This document shows positions 1 through 8,318 of a stretch of DNA of 64,000 bases, one piece after another; the first letter of the stretch is position 1; each line of letters opens with the position of its first letter. The stretch covers positions 4,960,001 through 5,024,000 of the forward strand of contig NZ_CP061171.1 in NCBI RefSeq assembly GCF_014692875.1, given 5' to 3'. The translations under genes and the position numbers were made by a program. Under the pieces are notes generated by a model, which had not been told where the DNA came from, did no database searches, and saw only the letters and a list, made by a program, of their open reading frames with translations. The DNA is from Pedobacter riviphilus (GTDB taxonomy: Bacteria > Bacteroidota > Bacteroidia > Sphingobacteriales > Sphingobacteriaceae).

Positions 1-513
1 TCCGGCTTTTTTACCTTTAACGAAATTGGTGAGCTGTTTGGTTTCGGCTGATTTTAGATCTACCTCGAAAAGATTATCACCCAATTGATAAACAACATTT
101 CCACTGGTTAAAAAAAAAGGGCTGCTTTCCCGCTCTTGTGTACTAGTTAACCGCGTTTCTTTATTGTTTTTGAAATTCTGCAAATAGATATCGCCACTTT
201 TTTCGATTAAACCAAGTGAGCGGTCAGTATTATAGGTATAGTTTAAGCTTAACAGTTTTTCATCTTCCTTTTCTGCGGCTTTAACCGGTTTGGTAGATGT
301 TGCTGAAACCTTGAATAATTCTTCTTTAGCTTTATTTTCGGGATTCCAGTTAAAGTACAGGGTTTTGCTATCTGCAGTCCAACGGAAATTAGTTGGTGCA
401 ACGCCCATCCACTTTGGATCGCGCATGATCTTTTCTACGGTTAAAGGCGCTAGTTGTTGCGCGAAAGTATATTCGCCTGTGCAAAGCAAAAGGAAAAGTA
501 AATATTTCTTCAT
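1..513 (-). CDS. S9 family prolyl oligopeptidase-type peptidase, N-terminal part (cut by window edge)
   Basis: The first 171 codons of a minus-strand gene that continues beyond the left edge. It starts with a signal peptide (MKKYLLFLLLCTGEYTFAQ), so the product is exported. What follows resembles the start of the beta-propeller of DPP IV/prolyl oligopeptidase (S9) proteins: PKWMGVAPTNFRWTADSKTL, then alternating strand-like stretches such as GDIYLQNFKNNKETRLTS. The catalytic domain lies outside the window, so peptidase activity is inferred from this N-terminal pattern only. The ATG is fixed by the signal peptide. Other proteins with a DPP IV-like propeller (for example TolB-like) are possible. 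Confidence 0.7.
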   Translation of the reverse strand, partial: MKKYLLFLLLCTGEYTFAQQLAPLTVEKIMRDPKWMGVAPTNFRWTADSKTLYFNWNPENKAKEELFKVSATSTKPVKAAEKEDEKLLSLNYTYNTDRSLGLIEKSGDIYLQNFKNNKETRLTSTQERESSPFFLTSGNVVYQLGDNLFEVDLKSAETKQLTNFVKGKKAG

Positions 514-694
514 GAATTTTAGGTTTGGACGCAATTTAGGTAAAGCGCCACCTAATTTTAAAAGGAAATGGAAATGTTACAACAACCTCCCTATGAAGGA
601 TAGTGTTTTATAGCAAAAGCTCTTCATTCCCTCTCCTTGAGGAGCGAGGCCACACGAAAGGCAGATTAGCTGCACCCACTTACATAGAGAGGGG

Positions 695-1882
695 TTAGCG
701 GATTACCCTGCCCGTTTTATCTACATTCACATCATCGAACGGCTTTAGGTACTCGTTGATGATTATTGCAAATTCTCTTCTGGTTAATACTTTTTTAAGG
801 TCGTATTTAGAAGTAAACTTGTAATTTTTGCTCCACTTTTTTTGCAGTTCGGTTTTGATTGCCTCAACCGATTTATTGCCTACATAACAAACCATCGCAA
901 TGGTGTTTTCTAAATTAATGGGGATATTCTGATGGTCATCAAACCAGATCTGGGCCTTGTAATAATAATCTTTGATCGGCTGCTTAATTTCATCGTAAGT
1001 AACCTCTTTTTCAGGGTTGAAATAGGCTTTATCTTGCCTTATTTCTGCCTTAAGAATACCGGTTACACCAACTTTCTGAATGGCGAGCCAATTAGAATCT
1101 ATCACTTTTACATCCTCAAAAGGCATTAATGCATGTTTGTAACTAAGTAATTCGCCCTGAATCCTTTTTAAGTTCGATAAACTGGTTTTTGTGTCGAAAA
1201 AAGCGGTATAAGCGGCGGTTGCTCCGGCGGCAGGTCCGATTTCAAATTGATCGGCAGGAATATATAAAAGGTTTTCCTGATTTGGGATGAGTAAGCTGTA
1301 TAAAGATAAAAAATCGGCCCCTTTGGACGAAACACTTGCTACTGTTGTTCTATATAGGGTTTCGTTATAATTTAATTGATTTGAAGGGGCAGGATTTAAG
1401 TTTGTAATTTTTAATGCAGCCATTAATTTTCCTGGATTGTCGGCCATAATCAGAACTTTTGCTTTGATGCTCGTATCTTTAGTGAGTTTCACTTCCCAGC
1501 CGCTGCCAGATCGTTTAATTTCAATATAAGGCGTATTATTAATCACATTTAATAGCAGCGTGCTATCAACCGTTACTTTTGTCGGCTTCTTTTTATCGGG
1601 TTTTGGTTTAGGCGCTGCTAAGCTTTTTGCGTTTTCAATTTCCCTTTTTAGAAAGTCCTGATAGAAATTTACCTCCGTTTTAGGCTTGCCCTCAGAAACT
1701 TTCTTAAGATTGAGCTGTTCCTTTTGTGTGAGTAAAATGGTTTTAACACCAGATTTAAATGATTGAAAAGATGCGGTATATGCGGCATCACCACTGCCAA
1801 TAACCAGTACATCTGTTTTTAGGGTTTGGGCATGTATAATAACGGGAATTATGAATGCAAAAACAAAAAACAATCTTTTCAT
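695..1882 (-). CDS. Exported FAD-dependent oxidoreductase-like protein, probably degenerate
   Basis: 395 residues with a signal peptide (MKRLFFVFAFIIPVIIHAQ). It then shows a Rossmann-like beta-alpha-beta (TDVLVIGSGDAAYTASFQSF, followed by an acidic/Gln end) of the kind that opens FAD-dependent oxidoreductases. The usual GxGxxG is changed to GSGDAA and the protein is short for the family. A C-terminal LTRREFAIIINEYLKPFDDV segment looks like the helical tail that I recall from Sphingobacteriaceae proteins annotated as FAD-dependent oxidoreductase or xanthan lyase. I infer a secreted protein of that family which may no longer bind FAD. Substrate unknown. It is transcribed divergently from the aldehyde dehydrogenase. 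Confidence 0.5.
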   Translation of the reverse strand: MKRLFFVFAFIIPVIIHAQTLKTDVLVIGSGDAAYTASFQSFKSGVKTILLTQKEQLNLKKVSEGKPKTEVNFYQDFLKREIENAKSLAAPKPKPDKKKPTKVTVDSTLLLNVINNTPYIEIKRSGSGWEVKLTKDTSIKAKVLIMADNPGKLMAALKITNLNPAPSNQLNYNETLYRTTVASVSSKGADFLSLYSLLIPNQENLLYIPADQFEIGPAAGATAAYTAFFDTKTSLSNLKRIQGELLSYKHALMPFEDVKVIDSNWLAIQKVGVTGILKAEIRQDKAYFNPEKEVTYDEIKQPIKDYYYKAQIWFDDHQNIPINLENTIAMVCYVGNKSVEAIKTELQKKWSKNYKFTSKYDLKKVLTRREFAIIINEYLKPFDDVNVDKTGRVIR

Positions 1883-2001
1883 CTGTGAATATTAAAATTT
1901 GCTGCAATATGCTTTAAATGAATGAATTTTTAATGAAATGAATGCATTTTAACTAAATTTAACGCACAACATAGATAGGCTTTTTGAGCTTATTTCAAAG
2001 A

Positions 2002-2039
2002 GAGACAGTCAAAAATCTTTCGACAAGTTCAGGAGGACA
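2002..2039. repeat. Partial copy of a dispersed intergenic palindrome
   Basis: Contains ctttcgacaagttcagg, the half-site seen in the longer palindromic repeats at 24286 and 26172. It lies just upstream of the aldehyde dehydrogenase start in the divergent spacer. Confidence 0.45.
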
Positions 2040-2047
2040 CAAACTAA

Positions 2048-3445
2048 ATGAAAGAAGAAATTAAAACGGTTTTCGGTTTACAGCAGCAACATAAATTCGG
2101 GTTGCGCAAAACGGATGCTAAAACACGCATTGGAAAACTAAGGCAGCTTAAACAGGCATTAGAAAATGCCGAGGAAGAAATATTTGCCGCATTGAAGAGT
2201 GACTTGCGCAAAAACCGTTTCGAAAGCGCCGTAACCGAGTTGTTTTTCACCTATGCCGAAATAGATCACGCTATAAAAAAACTGAAGGAGTGGATGAAAC
2301 CAAAATCGGCGGGTAGAAGCATGAGCAATCTTTTTGCTAGGAACAAAATCTATTACGAACCAAAAGGTGTTTGCCTGATTATTGCGCCTTGGAATTATCC
2401 TTTACAATTGATTATGAGCCCGTTGATTTCTGCGATTGCAGCAGGAAATTGTGTCATCTTAAAACCTTCTGAACTGAGTGGCGCAACAGCAGGTGTGATT
2501 AGCAAATTGATTTCAGATACTTTTGATGTAAAAGAAATTGCTTGTTTTGAAGGTGATGCAGATGTTTCTACCGAATTGCTAAAACTTCCTTTTGACCATA
2601 TATTTTTTACGGGGAGTACCGCAATAGGTAGGGTGGTAATGGAAGCTGCAGCAAAAAACCTTAGCTCAGTTACCTTAGAGCTTGGTGGTAAATCTCCGGC
2701 TATTGTAGATGAAACCTGTGACCTACAAAAAGCGGCAAATAAAATTGCCTGGGGGAAATTGGTTAATGCCGGACAAACCTGTATCGCCCCAGATTATGTG
2801 CTGATTAAAGAAAATATGCTGAATGATTTTGTAATACATTACAAAGCTGCTGTTCAGAAAATGTTTTTTGAGGAATCGACAATTAATAAAAATGATTATG
2901 CTAAAACCATCAACACGAAACAGTTTCAACGTTTAAATAAATTGATTGAAGAAGCCCTTCATGATGGTGCTGTATTGGCCTTTGGTGGAAAATCGAATGA
3001 GCAAGATTTAACCATTACACCAACACTTTTAACTTCGGTAGCTGAGGGCAGCGCGATCATGCAGGAAGAAATTTTTGGACCAATTTTACCTGTAATTACT
3101 TACAACAATCTACAGGAGGCCATTGATTTTGTAAATCGTAAAGCAAAGCCTTTAGCATTATATGTTTTTTCAGATAACACTATACATCAAAATAAAATCA
3201 TCAACGAAACTAGTGCCGGAGGAACCTGCGTAAACGATGTTCTGATTCATATCGGTAATCCGAATTTGCCTTTTGGTGGCATAAACAGCAGTGGGATGGG
3301 AAGCTGTCATGGTATTTTTGGTTTTAAAACCTTTTCACACGAAAGGGCAGTGGTTTTTCAATCAAAATTGGGTTTAACCAATATGATTTATCCGCCTTAC
3401 GAAAAAAAAATGGGCTTGTTAAAATGGTTGAAGAAGTTGATGTAA
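2048..3445 (+). CDS. Aldehyde dehydrogenase (class 3-like, NAD(P)+)
   Basis: 465 residues, cytoplasmic, the length of class 3 (fatty or aromatic) aldehyde dehydrogenases rather than the roughly 500 of classes 1 and 2. Visible landmarks: APWNYPLQ with Asn116, the cofactor site FTGSTAIG (187-194), the catalytic base Glu211 in LELGGKSP, and the nucleophile Cys245 in AGQTCIAPDY. The C-terminal NDVLIHIGNPNLPFGG segment also fits. It oxidises an aldehyde to the acid. The natural substrate cannot be read from the sequence. Single gene with its own upstream spacer. Confidence 0.93.
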   Translation: MKEEIKTVFGLQQQHKFGLRKTDAKTRIGKLRQLKQALENAEEEIFAALKSDLRKNRFESAVTELFFTYAEIDHAIKKLKEWMKPKSAGRSMSNLFARNKIYYEPKGVCLIIAPWNYPLQLIMSPLISAIAAGNCVILKPSELSGATAGVISKLISDTFDVKEIACFEGDADVSTELLKLPFDHIFFTGSTAIGRVVMEAAAKNLSSVTLELGGKSPAIVDETCDLQKAANKIAWGKLVNAGQTCIAPDYVLIKENMLNDFVIHYKAAVQKMFFEESTINKNDYAKTINTKQFQRLNKLIEEALHDGAVLAFGGKSNEQDLTITPTLLTSVAEGSAIMQEEIFGPILPVITYNNLQEAIDFVNRKAKPLALYVFSDNTIHQNKIINETSAGGTCVNDVLIHIGNPNLPFGGINSSGMGSCHGIFGFKTFSHERAVVFQSKLGLTNMIYPPYEKKMGLLKWLKKLM

Positions 3446-3565
3446 TTTAGTTCCTGCTGATTTAAGGTGACCTAAATACCCCAGCTCTTTGCTCTCTGTG
3501 TATTCCCATTTGTGATCTTTGTGGAAAAAAACCGATAATTATTCTTAAAAATCTTATTTTGCTTC

Positions 3566-4090
3566 ATGGATTTAGAACAGCTTAAATACCCGATTGGCCA
3601 ATTTTCAATGCCAGAAGTTTTCGATCAAAAACAAATCGACATATGGATTTCCGAAATCGAAACTTTACCGAACGAACTTAAGAAGGCTACCGAAAATTTA
3701 ACCGAAAAAGAATTAAACCAAACTTATCGTCCGGAAGGATGGACGTTGAGACAAGTTGTTCACCATATTCCCGATAGCCACATCAATGCCTATATCCGTT
3801 TCAAACAAGCCATTACCGAAGATGTTCCCGTAATCAGGCCATATTACGAAGAGCGCTGGGCCGAAACTGGAGAAGCGAAAAATGGTGATATCAAATTATC
3901 TATTGATTTATTGGCTGCTTTGCACCAACGTTGGGTTGCTTTTTTAAAAACATTGAAACAGGAAGATTATCAGCGAAAATACATTCACCCGGCTCAAGGA
4001 AAAGAACTTACATTGGCAAACATGTTAGGTATGTATGCCTGGCACGGCAAACATCATTTGGCACACATTACCAATACCATAGCAAAATGA
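3566..4090 (+). CDS. DinB/YfiT-family putative metal-dependent hydrolase or thiol transferase
   Basis: 174 residues. The N-terminal KYPIGQFSMPEVFD and the spacing of metal-binding histidines (His66/His67 in VVHHIPDSH, His160/His163/His164 in WHGKHHLAH) match the YfiT branch of the DinB four-helix fold. In Firmicutes members act as bacillithiol transferases (BstA). In Bacteroidota the thiol partner is not certain, so I name the family only. Cytoplasmic. The stop codon overlaps the start of the next gene (ATGA), so the two are probably co-translated. Confidence 0.82.
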   Translation: MDLEQLKYPIGQFSMPEVFDQKQIDIWISEIETLPNELKKATENLTEKELNQTYRPEGWTLRQVVHHIPDSHINAYIRFKQAITEDVPVIRPYYEERWAETGEAKNGDIKLSIDLLAALHQRWVAFLKTLKQEDYQRKYIHPAQGKELTLANMLGMYAWHGKHHLAHITNTIAK

Positions 4091-4563
4091 AAATAAATCG
4101 TTTAAATTTATTGGTCTTAATCTTTATCTGCTTTTGCACCAATGTGAATGCACAAAAACATCCTTCAAAAGCTTTTGCTTTTATTTTAGGCTCATGGGAA
4201 ATGCAATCCGCCAAGGGCAAAATAGTAGAACAATGGATCCAAAATGCAGATCAAACATTCAGCGGCAAAAGTTACCGAATAAATGCCAAAGGTGATAGTT
4301 TGCTTACCGAAACCCTTAAGATCAAAAAGATTGGAAAAGATACTTTTTACTGTTCGACTGTGACAGGGCAGAACGAAGGGAAAGAAACTTGTTTCAAACT
4401 TATTACTACGAAAGACGAGACCTATGTTTTCGAAGATAAAACCCACGATTTTCCGCAGAGAATAGTTTACCAAAATCAAGGGAAAAATGATTTGCTCGCC
4501 TGGATAGAAGGCGAGCTTAATGGTAAAAGCCGAAAATCGGAGTTTAGGTATAAACGGCAATAG
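4087..4563 (+). CDS. Small exported protein, DUF6265-like
   Basis: 158 residues starting at the ATG that overlaps the previous stop. This start gives a clean signal peptide (MKINRLNLLVLIFICFCTNVNAQ). An upstream in-frame extension would bury the signal peptide. The mature part begins with FAFILGSWEM and contains FEDKTHDFPQRIVY, the pattern I associate with DUF6265/lipocalin-like periplasmic proteins of Bacteroidota. Function unknown. Overlap with the DinB/YfiT gene suggests one transcript. Confidence 0.72.
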   Translation: MKINRLNLLVLIFICFCTNVNAQKHPSKAFAFILGSWEMQSAKGKIVEQWIQNADQTFSGKSYRINAKGDSLLTETLKIKKIGKDTFYCSTVTGQNEGKETCFKLITTKDETYVFEDKTHDFPQRIVYQNQGKNDLLAWIEGELNGKSRKSEFRYKRQ

Positions 4564-4564
4564 T

Positions 4565-5284
4565 TTACATCAAAACCAACATTGCTGCGCTCATGGCAAT
4601 CATAATCGCATCTTCAACAATGGTTACAGTACTCATGGGTAGGTTAAATACCGCGCCCAAGCAAGCACACTGAATCTTTTTCTTATTTAAAACGCTTTCT
4701 AAAACACCAAGGATGCTTATCGTCATTACGATTAGCGTAACCCAGTTTACCACTACAGGTGATAAGTTTAAAGCGAAAGATAAGCCTAACCCAAGTTCGA
4801 TAAAGGCATAGATATAACCCCACGCACCAAACTTTTTGGCTACAATATCGTACATGGCATAACTTTCGGCAAAAGCTTTTAGATTAAGCATTTTAAAGAA
4901 TGAAAAGGTAAGGAAAAAACCAGCCATAAAAATGCGCATAAACACCATGAAATTGATGGCATTGCCCTGCCACGAAACCACTAACGAAATCGCGGTAACG
5001 TACCCGAAAATTAAGAGAATAGGTTTATAGGTTTCGGCCCAAGATTTTGCCCCTTCTATTGCTTCATTATGTTGGGTTGCTGAGATCTGATATTTACTAT
5101 CTGATCCGCCCAAGGCTTTTTGCAAGGTATCTAAACCGATATGTTTATCCATGCTAATGGTAGCGGTATTAGTGTCTTTTGAGACCTCGACCGAGGTTAC
5201 ATCTGGTAAAACGAGCAGGTTACTTTTTACTTTATTTTCGCAACCGCCACAGGTCATGCCCGTGAGTTGATAGGTATGTGTCAT
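4565..5284 (-). CDS. HMA domain fused to MauE/DoxX-like membrane protein
   Basis: 239 residues. Residues 1-68 form a heavy-metal-associated domain with GMTCGGCENK (Cys12 and Cys15) for binding soft metals such as copper. The rest has four hydrophobic segments with MauE/DoxX-type features, including FFKMLNLKAF and a C-terminal KIQCACLGAVFNLP. Related MauE proteins help form disulfides or mature partners in the envelope. A metal or redox role is inferred. It ends 2 bp from the convergent small secreted protein. A TAnnTTTG -7 element lies 17 bp upstream of the ATG. It opens the metal-rich minus-strand region. Confidence 0.75.
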   Translation of the reverse strand: MTHTYQLTGMTCGGCENKVKSNLLVLPDVTSVEVSKDTNTATISMDKHIGLDTLQKALGGSDSKYQISATQHNEAIEGAKSWAETYKPILLIFGYVTAISLVVSWQGNAINFMVFMRIFMAGFFLTFSFFKMLNLKAFAESYAMYDIVAKKFGAWGYIYAFIELGLGLSFALNLSPVVVNWVTLIVMTISILGVLESVLNKKKIQCACLGAVFNLPMSTVTIVEDAIMIAMSAAMLVLM

Positions 5285-5300
5285 AATTAAAATCTTTATA

Positions 5301-5308
5301 CAAATTTA
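5301..5308 (-). promoter_or_regulatory. Putative -7 element of the HMA-MauE gene
   Basis: Reads TAAATTTG on the minus strand (TAnnTTTG), 17 bases before the ATG at 5284. No clear -33 TTTG is seen at the usual distance, so this is a weak call. Confidence 0.4.
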
Positions 5309-5536
5309 CTGCTTCGCGCTGCGAGAGGCATTACAGAATAATCATAAAGTTTTATAGAATTTTGTGTACTATCATCCCGTGGAACATAGGTCTTTTCTTA
5401 ATGACTTTAATTCCTTAATGATAAATTTTCAAAATATGCTTTTGACCATTAAGAAGTTAAGAAAATAAAGGTTCAAGATCCGTTTGAAATAGCTAAAACC
5501 AGTTCTTTGGCGATTCGTTTCTCCCTAAACCTCTAT

Positions 5537-6361
5537 TTATCCCACCACTACCGAAGTCATCGTTAACGAACCGCCAACGGCTTTATCATTAAAGAAAGAA
5601 ACCTCTTCTTTATCGTTTTTCATTCCGAGGGTATAAATAAGTGGCAGATAATGCTCTGGCGTAGGAATCGCCAACATCGCATCTGTGCCGAGGTTGCGGT
5701 AGTTGATCAAAGGTTGATGGTCGCCGTTGGCGATTAAATTTTTAAACTTATCGTTCATTTCAATCGCCCAATCATAGCCACCTCCATTAATCATGTCCCA
5801 GCTTAACATACGCAGGTTATGCACCATATTTCCGCTGCCTATAACCAATATCCCTTTTTTGCGGAGGGCATAAATTTCTTTGGCAATTTCATAATGTAAC
5901 GCTGGCGATTTGGTGTAATCGATACTTAACTGGAGAACAGGAATATCTGCATTAGGATACATATGTTTAACAACAGTCCAGGTACCATGATCTAAACCCC
6001 AATCGTGGTCTAAGCCCACAGGGGTGGAATGAATTAAATTTGGTATTTCGGCAGCCAGTTTTGGATCACCCGGAGCAGGATATTGAACATCAAAAAGTGC
6101 CTGTGGAAACCCTCCAAAATCATGGATGGTACTTGGGAAATCCATTGCGGTGACAAAAGTGCCATGAGTGTACCAATGTGCCGATACAACCAGCACGGCT
6201 TTTGGAACGGGAATGTTCTTCGCTAATTCTGCCCAACTTTGGCTAAACTCATTGTTTTCGATGCCATTCATAGGCGAGCCATGACCAATAAAAAGCGTTG
6301 GCATTAGCTCGGTTTGAGGCAAGTGCTGAGTGAAGCTCCGGAATTGCGATAGTGCAGACAT
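5537..6361 (-). CDS. ygiD: 4,5-DOPA dioxygenase extradiol-like protein (LigB family)
   Basis: 274 residues, cytoplasmic, a compact single-domain LigB-type dioxygenase. Conserved residues in the expected places: His27 in FIGHGSPMNG, His62 in VVSAHWYTHG, His181 in GSGNMVHNLR and His237 in PTPEHYLPL, matching the zinc/iron ligands and catalytic histidines of E. coli YgiD and plant DODA. The family cleaves DOPA-like catechols. The physiological substrate here is unknown. A palindromic intergenic repeat separates it from the upstream YceI gene. Confidence 0.88.
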   Translation of the reverse strand: MSALSQFRSFTQHLPQTELMPTLFIGHGSPMNGIENNEFSQSWAELAKNIPVPKAVLVVSAHWYTHGTFVTAMDFPSTIHDFGGFPQALFDVQYPAPGDPKLAAEIPNLIHSTPVGLDHDWGLDHGTWTVVKHMYPNADIPVLQLSIDYTKSPALHYEIAKEIYALRKKGILVIGSGNMVHNLRMLSWDMINGGGYDWAIEMNDKFKNLIANGDHQPLINYRNLGTDAMLAIPTPEHYLPLIYTLGMKNDKEEVSFFNDKAVGGSLTMTSVVVG

Positions 6362-6384
6362 GATATTTTAGAAGTTATACTAAC

Positions 6385-6450
6385 CGTCATCCCGAACTTG
6401 TTTCAGGATCTATTTAAAATGAAAGATTCTGGGACAAGCCCGGGATGACG
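6385..6450. repeat. Dispersed intergenic palindrome (GTCATCC type)
   Basis: Two imperfect inverted arms, cgtcatcccgaacttg at the left and gcccgggatgacg at the right, about 27 bp each. The same family recurs at 11010, 14264, 24286 and 26172, always between genes. Confidence 0.7.
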
Positions 6451-6466
6451 ATCTTATGTTTTTATG

Positions 6467-7039
6467 TTATTTCCCTTGAACAAACTCCAGGTTTAATTTA
6501 ATAGCCACATCTTTTGCAACGCCAGCGCCAGTTGGGTCATATTTAATATTATAATCTAAACGGTTAATGGTTGTAGTTGCTCCAAAACCAGCTTTAGTGT
6601 TGCCTTGCTGATCTTTAGCGGTGCCACCATAAACAACGGCAAATTTTACATCTTTAGTTACATCGCGGATCGTTAATTTACCACTTAATTCATAATTATT
6701 TCCACTTAATTTTTTGAAAGATGTGCTTTCGAATTTCATTGTGGGATAAGTCGCCACGTTAAAAAAATCATCAGTTTTTAAGTGCCCATCTCTCATATCA
6801 ACACCAGTAGTAATGCTATTTACATCAACAGTAAAGCTGATTTTGGCATCGGTTAAATCTGGTTTAGAAGCGGTAATCGTTCCGTCGAATTTTTTAAAAG
6901 AACCGTCAACGAAAGAAATACCCATGTGTTTAACCGAAAAGTTAACAAACGAATGCATGGGATCTATTTTCCAGCTTGTTTGTGCAAATGATGCCACACT
7001 GATTGAGGTAGCGATCAGAAATAAGAATAATTTTTTCAT
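6467..7039 (-). CDS. YceI-family periplasmic lipid-binding protein
   Basis: 190 residues. The ATG at 7039 is chosen because it gives the signal peptide MKKLFLFLIATSISVASFAQ. An ATG 15 codons upstream would put a polar tail in front of it. The mature part shows the YceI lipocalin-like barrel: WKIDPMHSFVNFSVKHMGIS, then VDMRDGHLKTDDFFNVATYP and LTIRDVTKDV. YceI proteins bind polyisoprenoids in the periplasm; the biological role is poorly known. A TAnnTTTG element lies 22 bp upstream. Confidence 0.92.
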   Translation of the reverse strand: MKKLFLFLIATSISVASFAQTSWKIDPMHSFVNFSVKHMGISFVDGSFKKFDGTITASKPDLTDAKISFTVDVNSITTGVDMRDGHLKTDDFFNVATYPTMKFESTSFKKLSGNNYELSGKLTIRDVTKDVKFAVVYGGTAKDQQGNTKAGFGATTTINRLDYNIKYDPTGAGVAKDVAIKLNLEFVQGK

Positions 7040-7060
7040 ACTCAGTAATTTATTTAAATA

Positions 7061-7068
7061 CAAAGTTA
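7061..7068 (-). promoter_or_regulatory. Putative -7 element of the YceI gene
   Basis: TAACTTTG on the minus strand, upstream of the start at 7039. This supports that start over the one at 7084, which would lie upstream of the promoter. Confidence 0.5.
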
Positions 7069-7229
7069 TCACAGAATCAGCCAATTAGTCTTGATTTATG
7101 ATAAGAAATTATTTTTAAGAAGTTAATCTGTTAACGGTTTTTGGGTTCATAGTTCCATAGGCGATAGGCTCATAGGTCATCAACCATGATCTATCTAACC
7201 ATTGACCATAAACCTTACTCCATTTTCCA

Positions 7230-7790
7230 TCAAACCTCGTCAAGCGTTTTCCTACTGTCTGTTGATGTGGTCTTATAAACCGAGGGTGTAATTCCGGTTA
7301 CTTTTTTAAATTGTGCTGAGAGGTGGGCAACACTGCTGTAATTTAGCTGATAAGCAATTTCGCTCAGTGTAAGTTCGCCGTATGTAAGCATTTCTTTTGC
7401 TTTTTCTATTTTTTGTGCAATGAAATATTTCTCGATGGTTTGATTTTCCATTTCTGAAAAAATACTGCTCAAACTCGTATACTCCAGTTTTAACTGCTCA
7501 CTTAAGTAAACAGAGAGGTTAATTTTTAACGGCTCTTTGGTGTAGTGTATCAGTTTAATAATGGCGGTTTTAATCTGTTCGGCAATTTGAGTTTTCTTAT
7601 CTGCTAGCAGTTCGAAGCCAAAATCTGTTAGGCGCTCTGCTATTTTGATTTTATCCTCCGAAGAAATATTTTCGGCCAAAGTAACTTCGCCCAGTTCAAC
7701 CAATAGTGGTTTAAGGCCTAGCTTTTCCAGCTCAGCCTTAACCACCATTTTACAACGGTTGCATACCATGTTTTTGATATGCAGCTTCAT
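7230..7790 (-). CDS. AraC-type regulator with N-terminal HMA-like metal-binding domain
   Basis: 186 residues from the ATG at 7790, which overlaps the preceding stop (TAATG). Residues 1-70 look like a heavy-metal-associated fold with Cys10 and Cys13 in KNMVCNRCK. Residues from about 90 on form an AraC double helix-turn-helix, with LTLSEIAYQLNYSSVAHLS and the family signature QFKKVTGITPSVYK. I infer a cytoplasmic sensor that binds copper or a similar metal through the CxxC and controls the genes before it in this operon. The canonical AraC sugar-binding domain is absent. Metal identity is not shown by the sequence. Confidence 0.82.
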   Translation of the reverse strand: MKLHIKNMVCNRCKMVVKAELEKLGLKPLLVELGEVTLAENISSEDKIKIAERLTDFGFELLADKKTQIAEQIKTAIIKLIHYTKEPLKINLSVYLSEQLKLEYTSLSSIFSEMENQTIEKYFIAQKIEKAKEMLTYGELTLSEIAYQLNYSSVAHLSAQFKKVTGITPSVYKTTSTDSRKTLDEV

Positions 7791-8293
7791 TATTTCGATT
7801 TTATGGTTTCTGAAACATCGCCACAATCGAACATCATGCTTCCATAATATGGGTTTTCGATGTTTTCTTTTTCGTTTAACCAGCTCGCCTTAGCCATTGG
7901 GCAATGTTGAATGTAAACGGTCTTACTATTAAATTTTAGACCTCTTAAGGTTTTAATCATGGCATAAGAAATTCCTTCAAAAGCTTTTCTCTGTGTTTTA
8001 ATATCATTAGAGCCTGCAAGTTGTGCTGCTTTACTTTTAATGACGGCCGCTTGTTCCATAAATGTTTTATGCTGACCAGCAGGTAGATCTTTATGGTTCA
8101 CTGCATTTACCTTTGCTGATAAAACTTTTACTTTTTCTATAGCGACGTCCTTTTTATCGGTTGCCAGTGCATTTTTTACGTCATAATATGCTGTTAAGAC
8201 CTGATTTAAGGCTACATCTGTTTTGCCTTGGGCGTAGGTGAAAGCTGTTGTTGCGATTGTCATAATGGCAACTATTCCTAATATTTTTTTCAT
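7790..8293 (-). CDS. DUF3347-like periplasmic protein
   Basis: 167 residues with a signal peptide (MKKILGIVAIMTIATTAFTYAQ). The body is a helical DUF3347-type domain (LNQVLTAYYDVKNALATDKK) that ends in QHCPMAKASWLNEKENI followed by ENPYYGSMMFDCGDV. This tail, with its Cys, Met and His, is known from the C-terminal parts of CusB-like adaptors and likely binds copper. It sits between the putative outer-membrane protein and the AraC regulator, overlapping the latter by one base, which supports a copper-handling operon. Confidence 0.78.
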   Translation of the reverse strand: MKKILGIVAIMTIATTAFTYAQGKTDVALNQVLTAYYDVKNALATDKKDVAIEKVKVLSAKVNAVNHKDLPAGQHKTFMEQAAVIKSKAAQLAGSNDIKTQRKAFEGISYAMIKTLRGLKFNSKTVYIQHCPMAKASWLNEKENIENPYYGSMMFDCGDVSETIKSK

Positions 8294-8318
8294 CTGTTGT
8301 AAATGGTTTTTGTACTGT

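Noticed and set aside
290..613. Plus-strand reading frame of 107 codons
   Set aside because: Antisense to the S9 peptidase signal peptide and start; composition is not gene-like.
7791..7826. Longer start of the AraC regulator
   Set aside because: It would overlap DUF3347 by 37 bases and put residues before the HMA fold; the ATG at 7790 overlaps the stop in the usual TAATG way.
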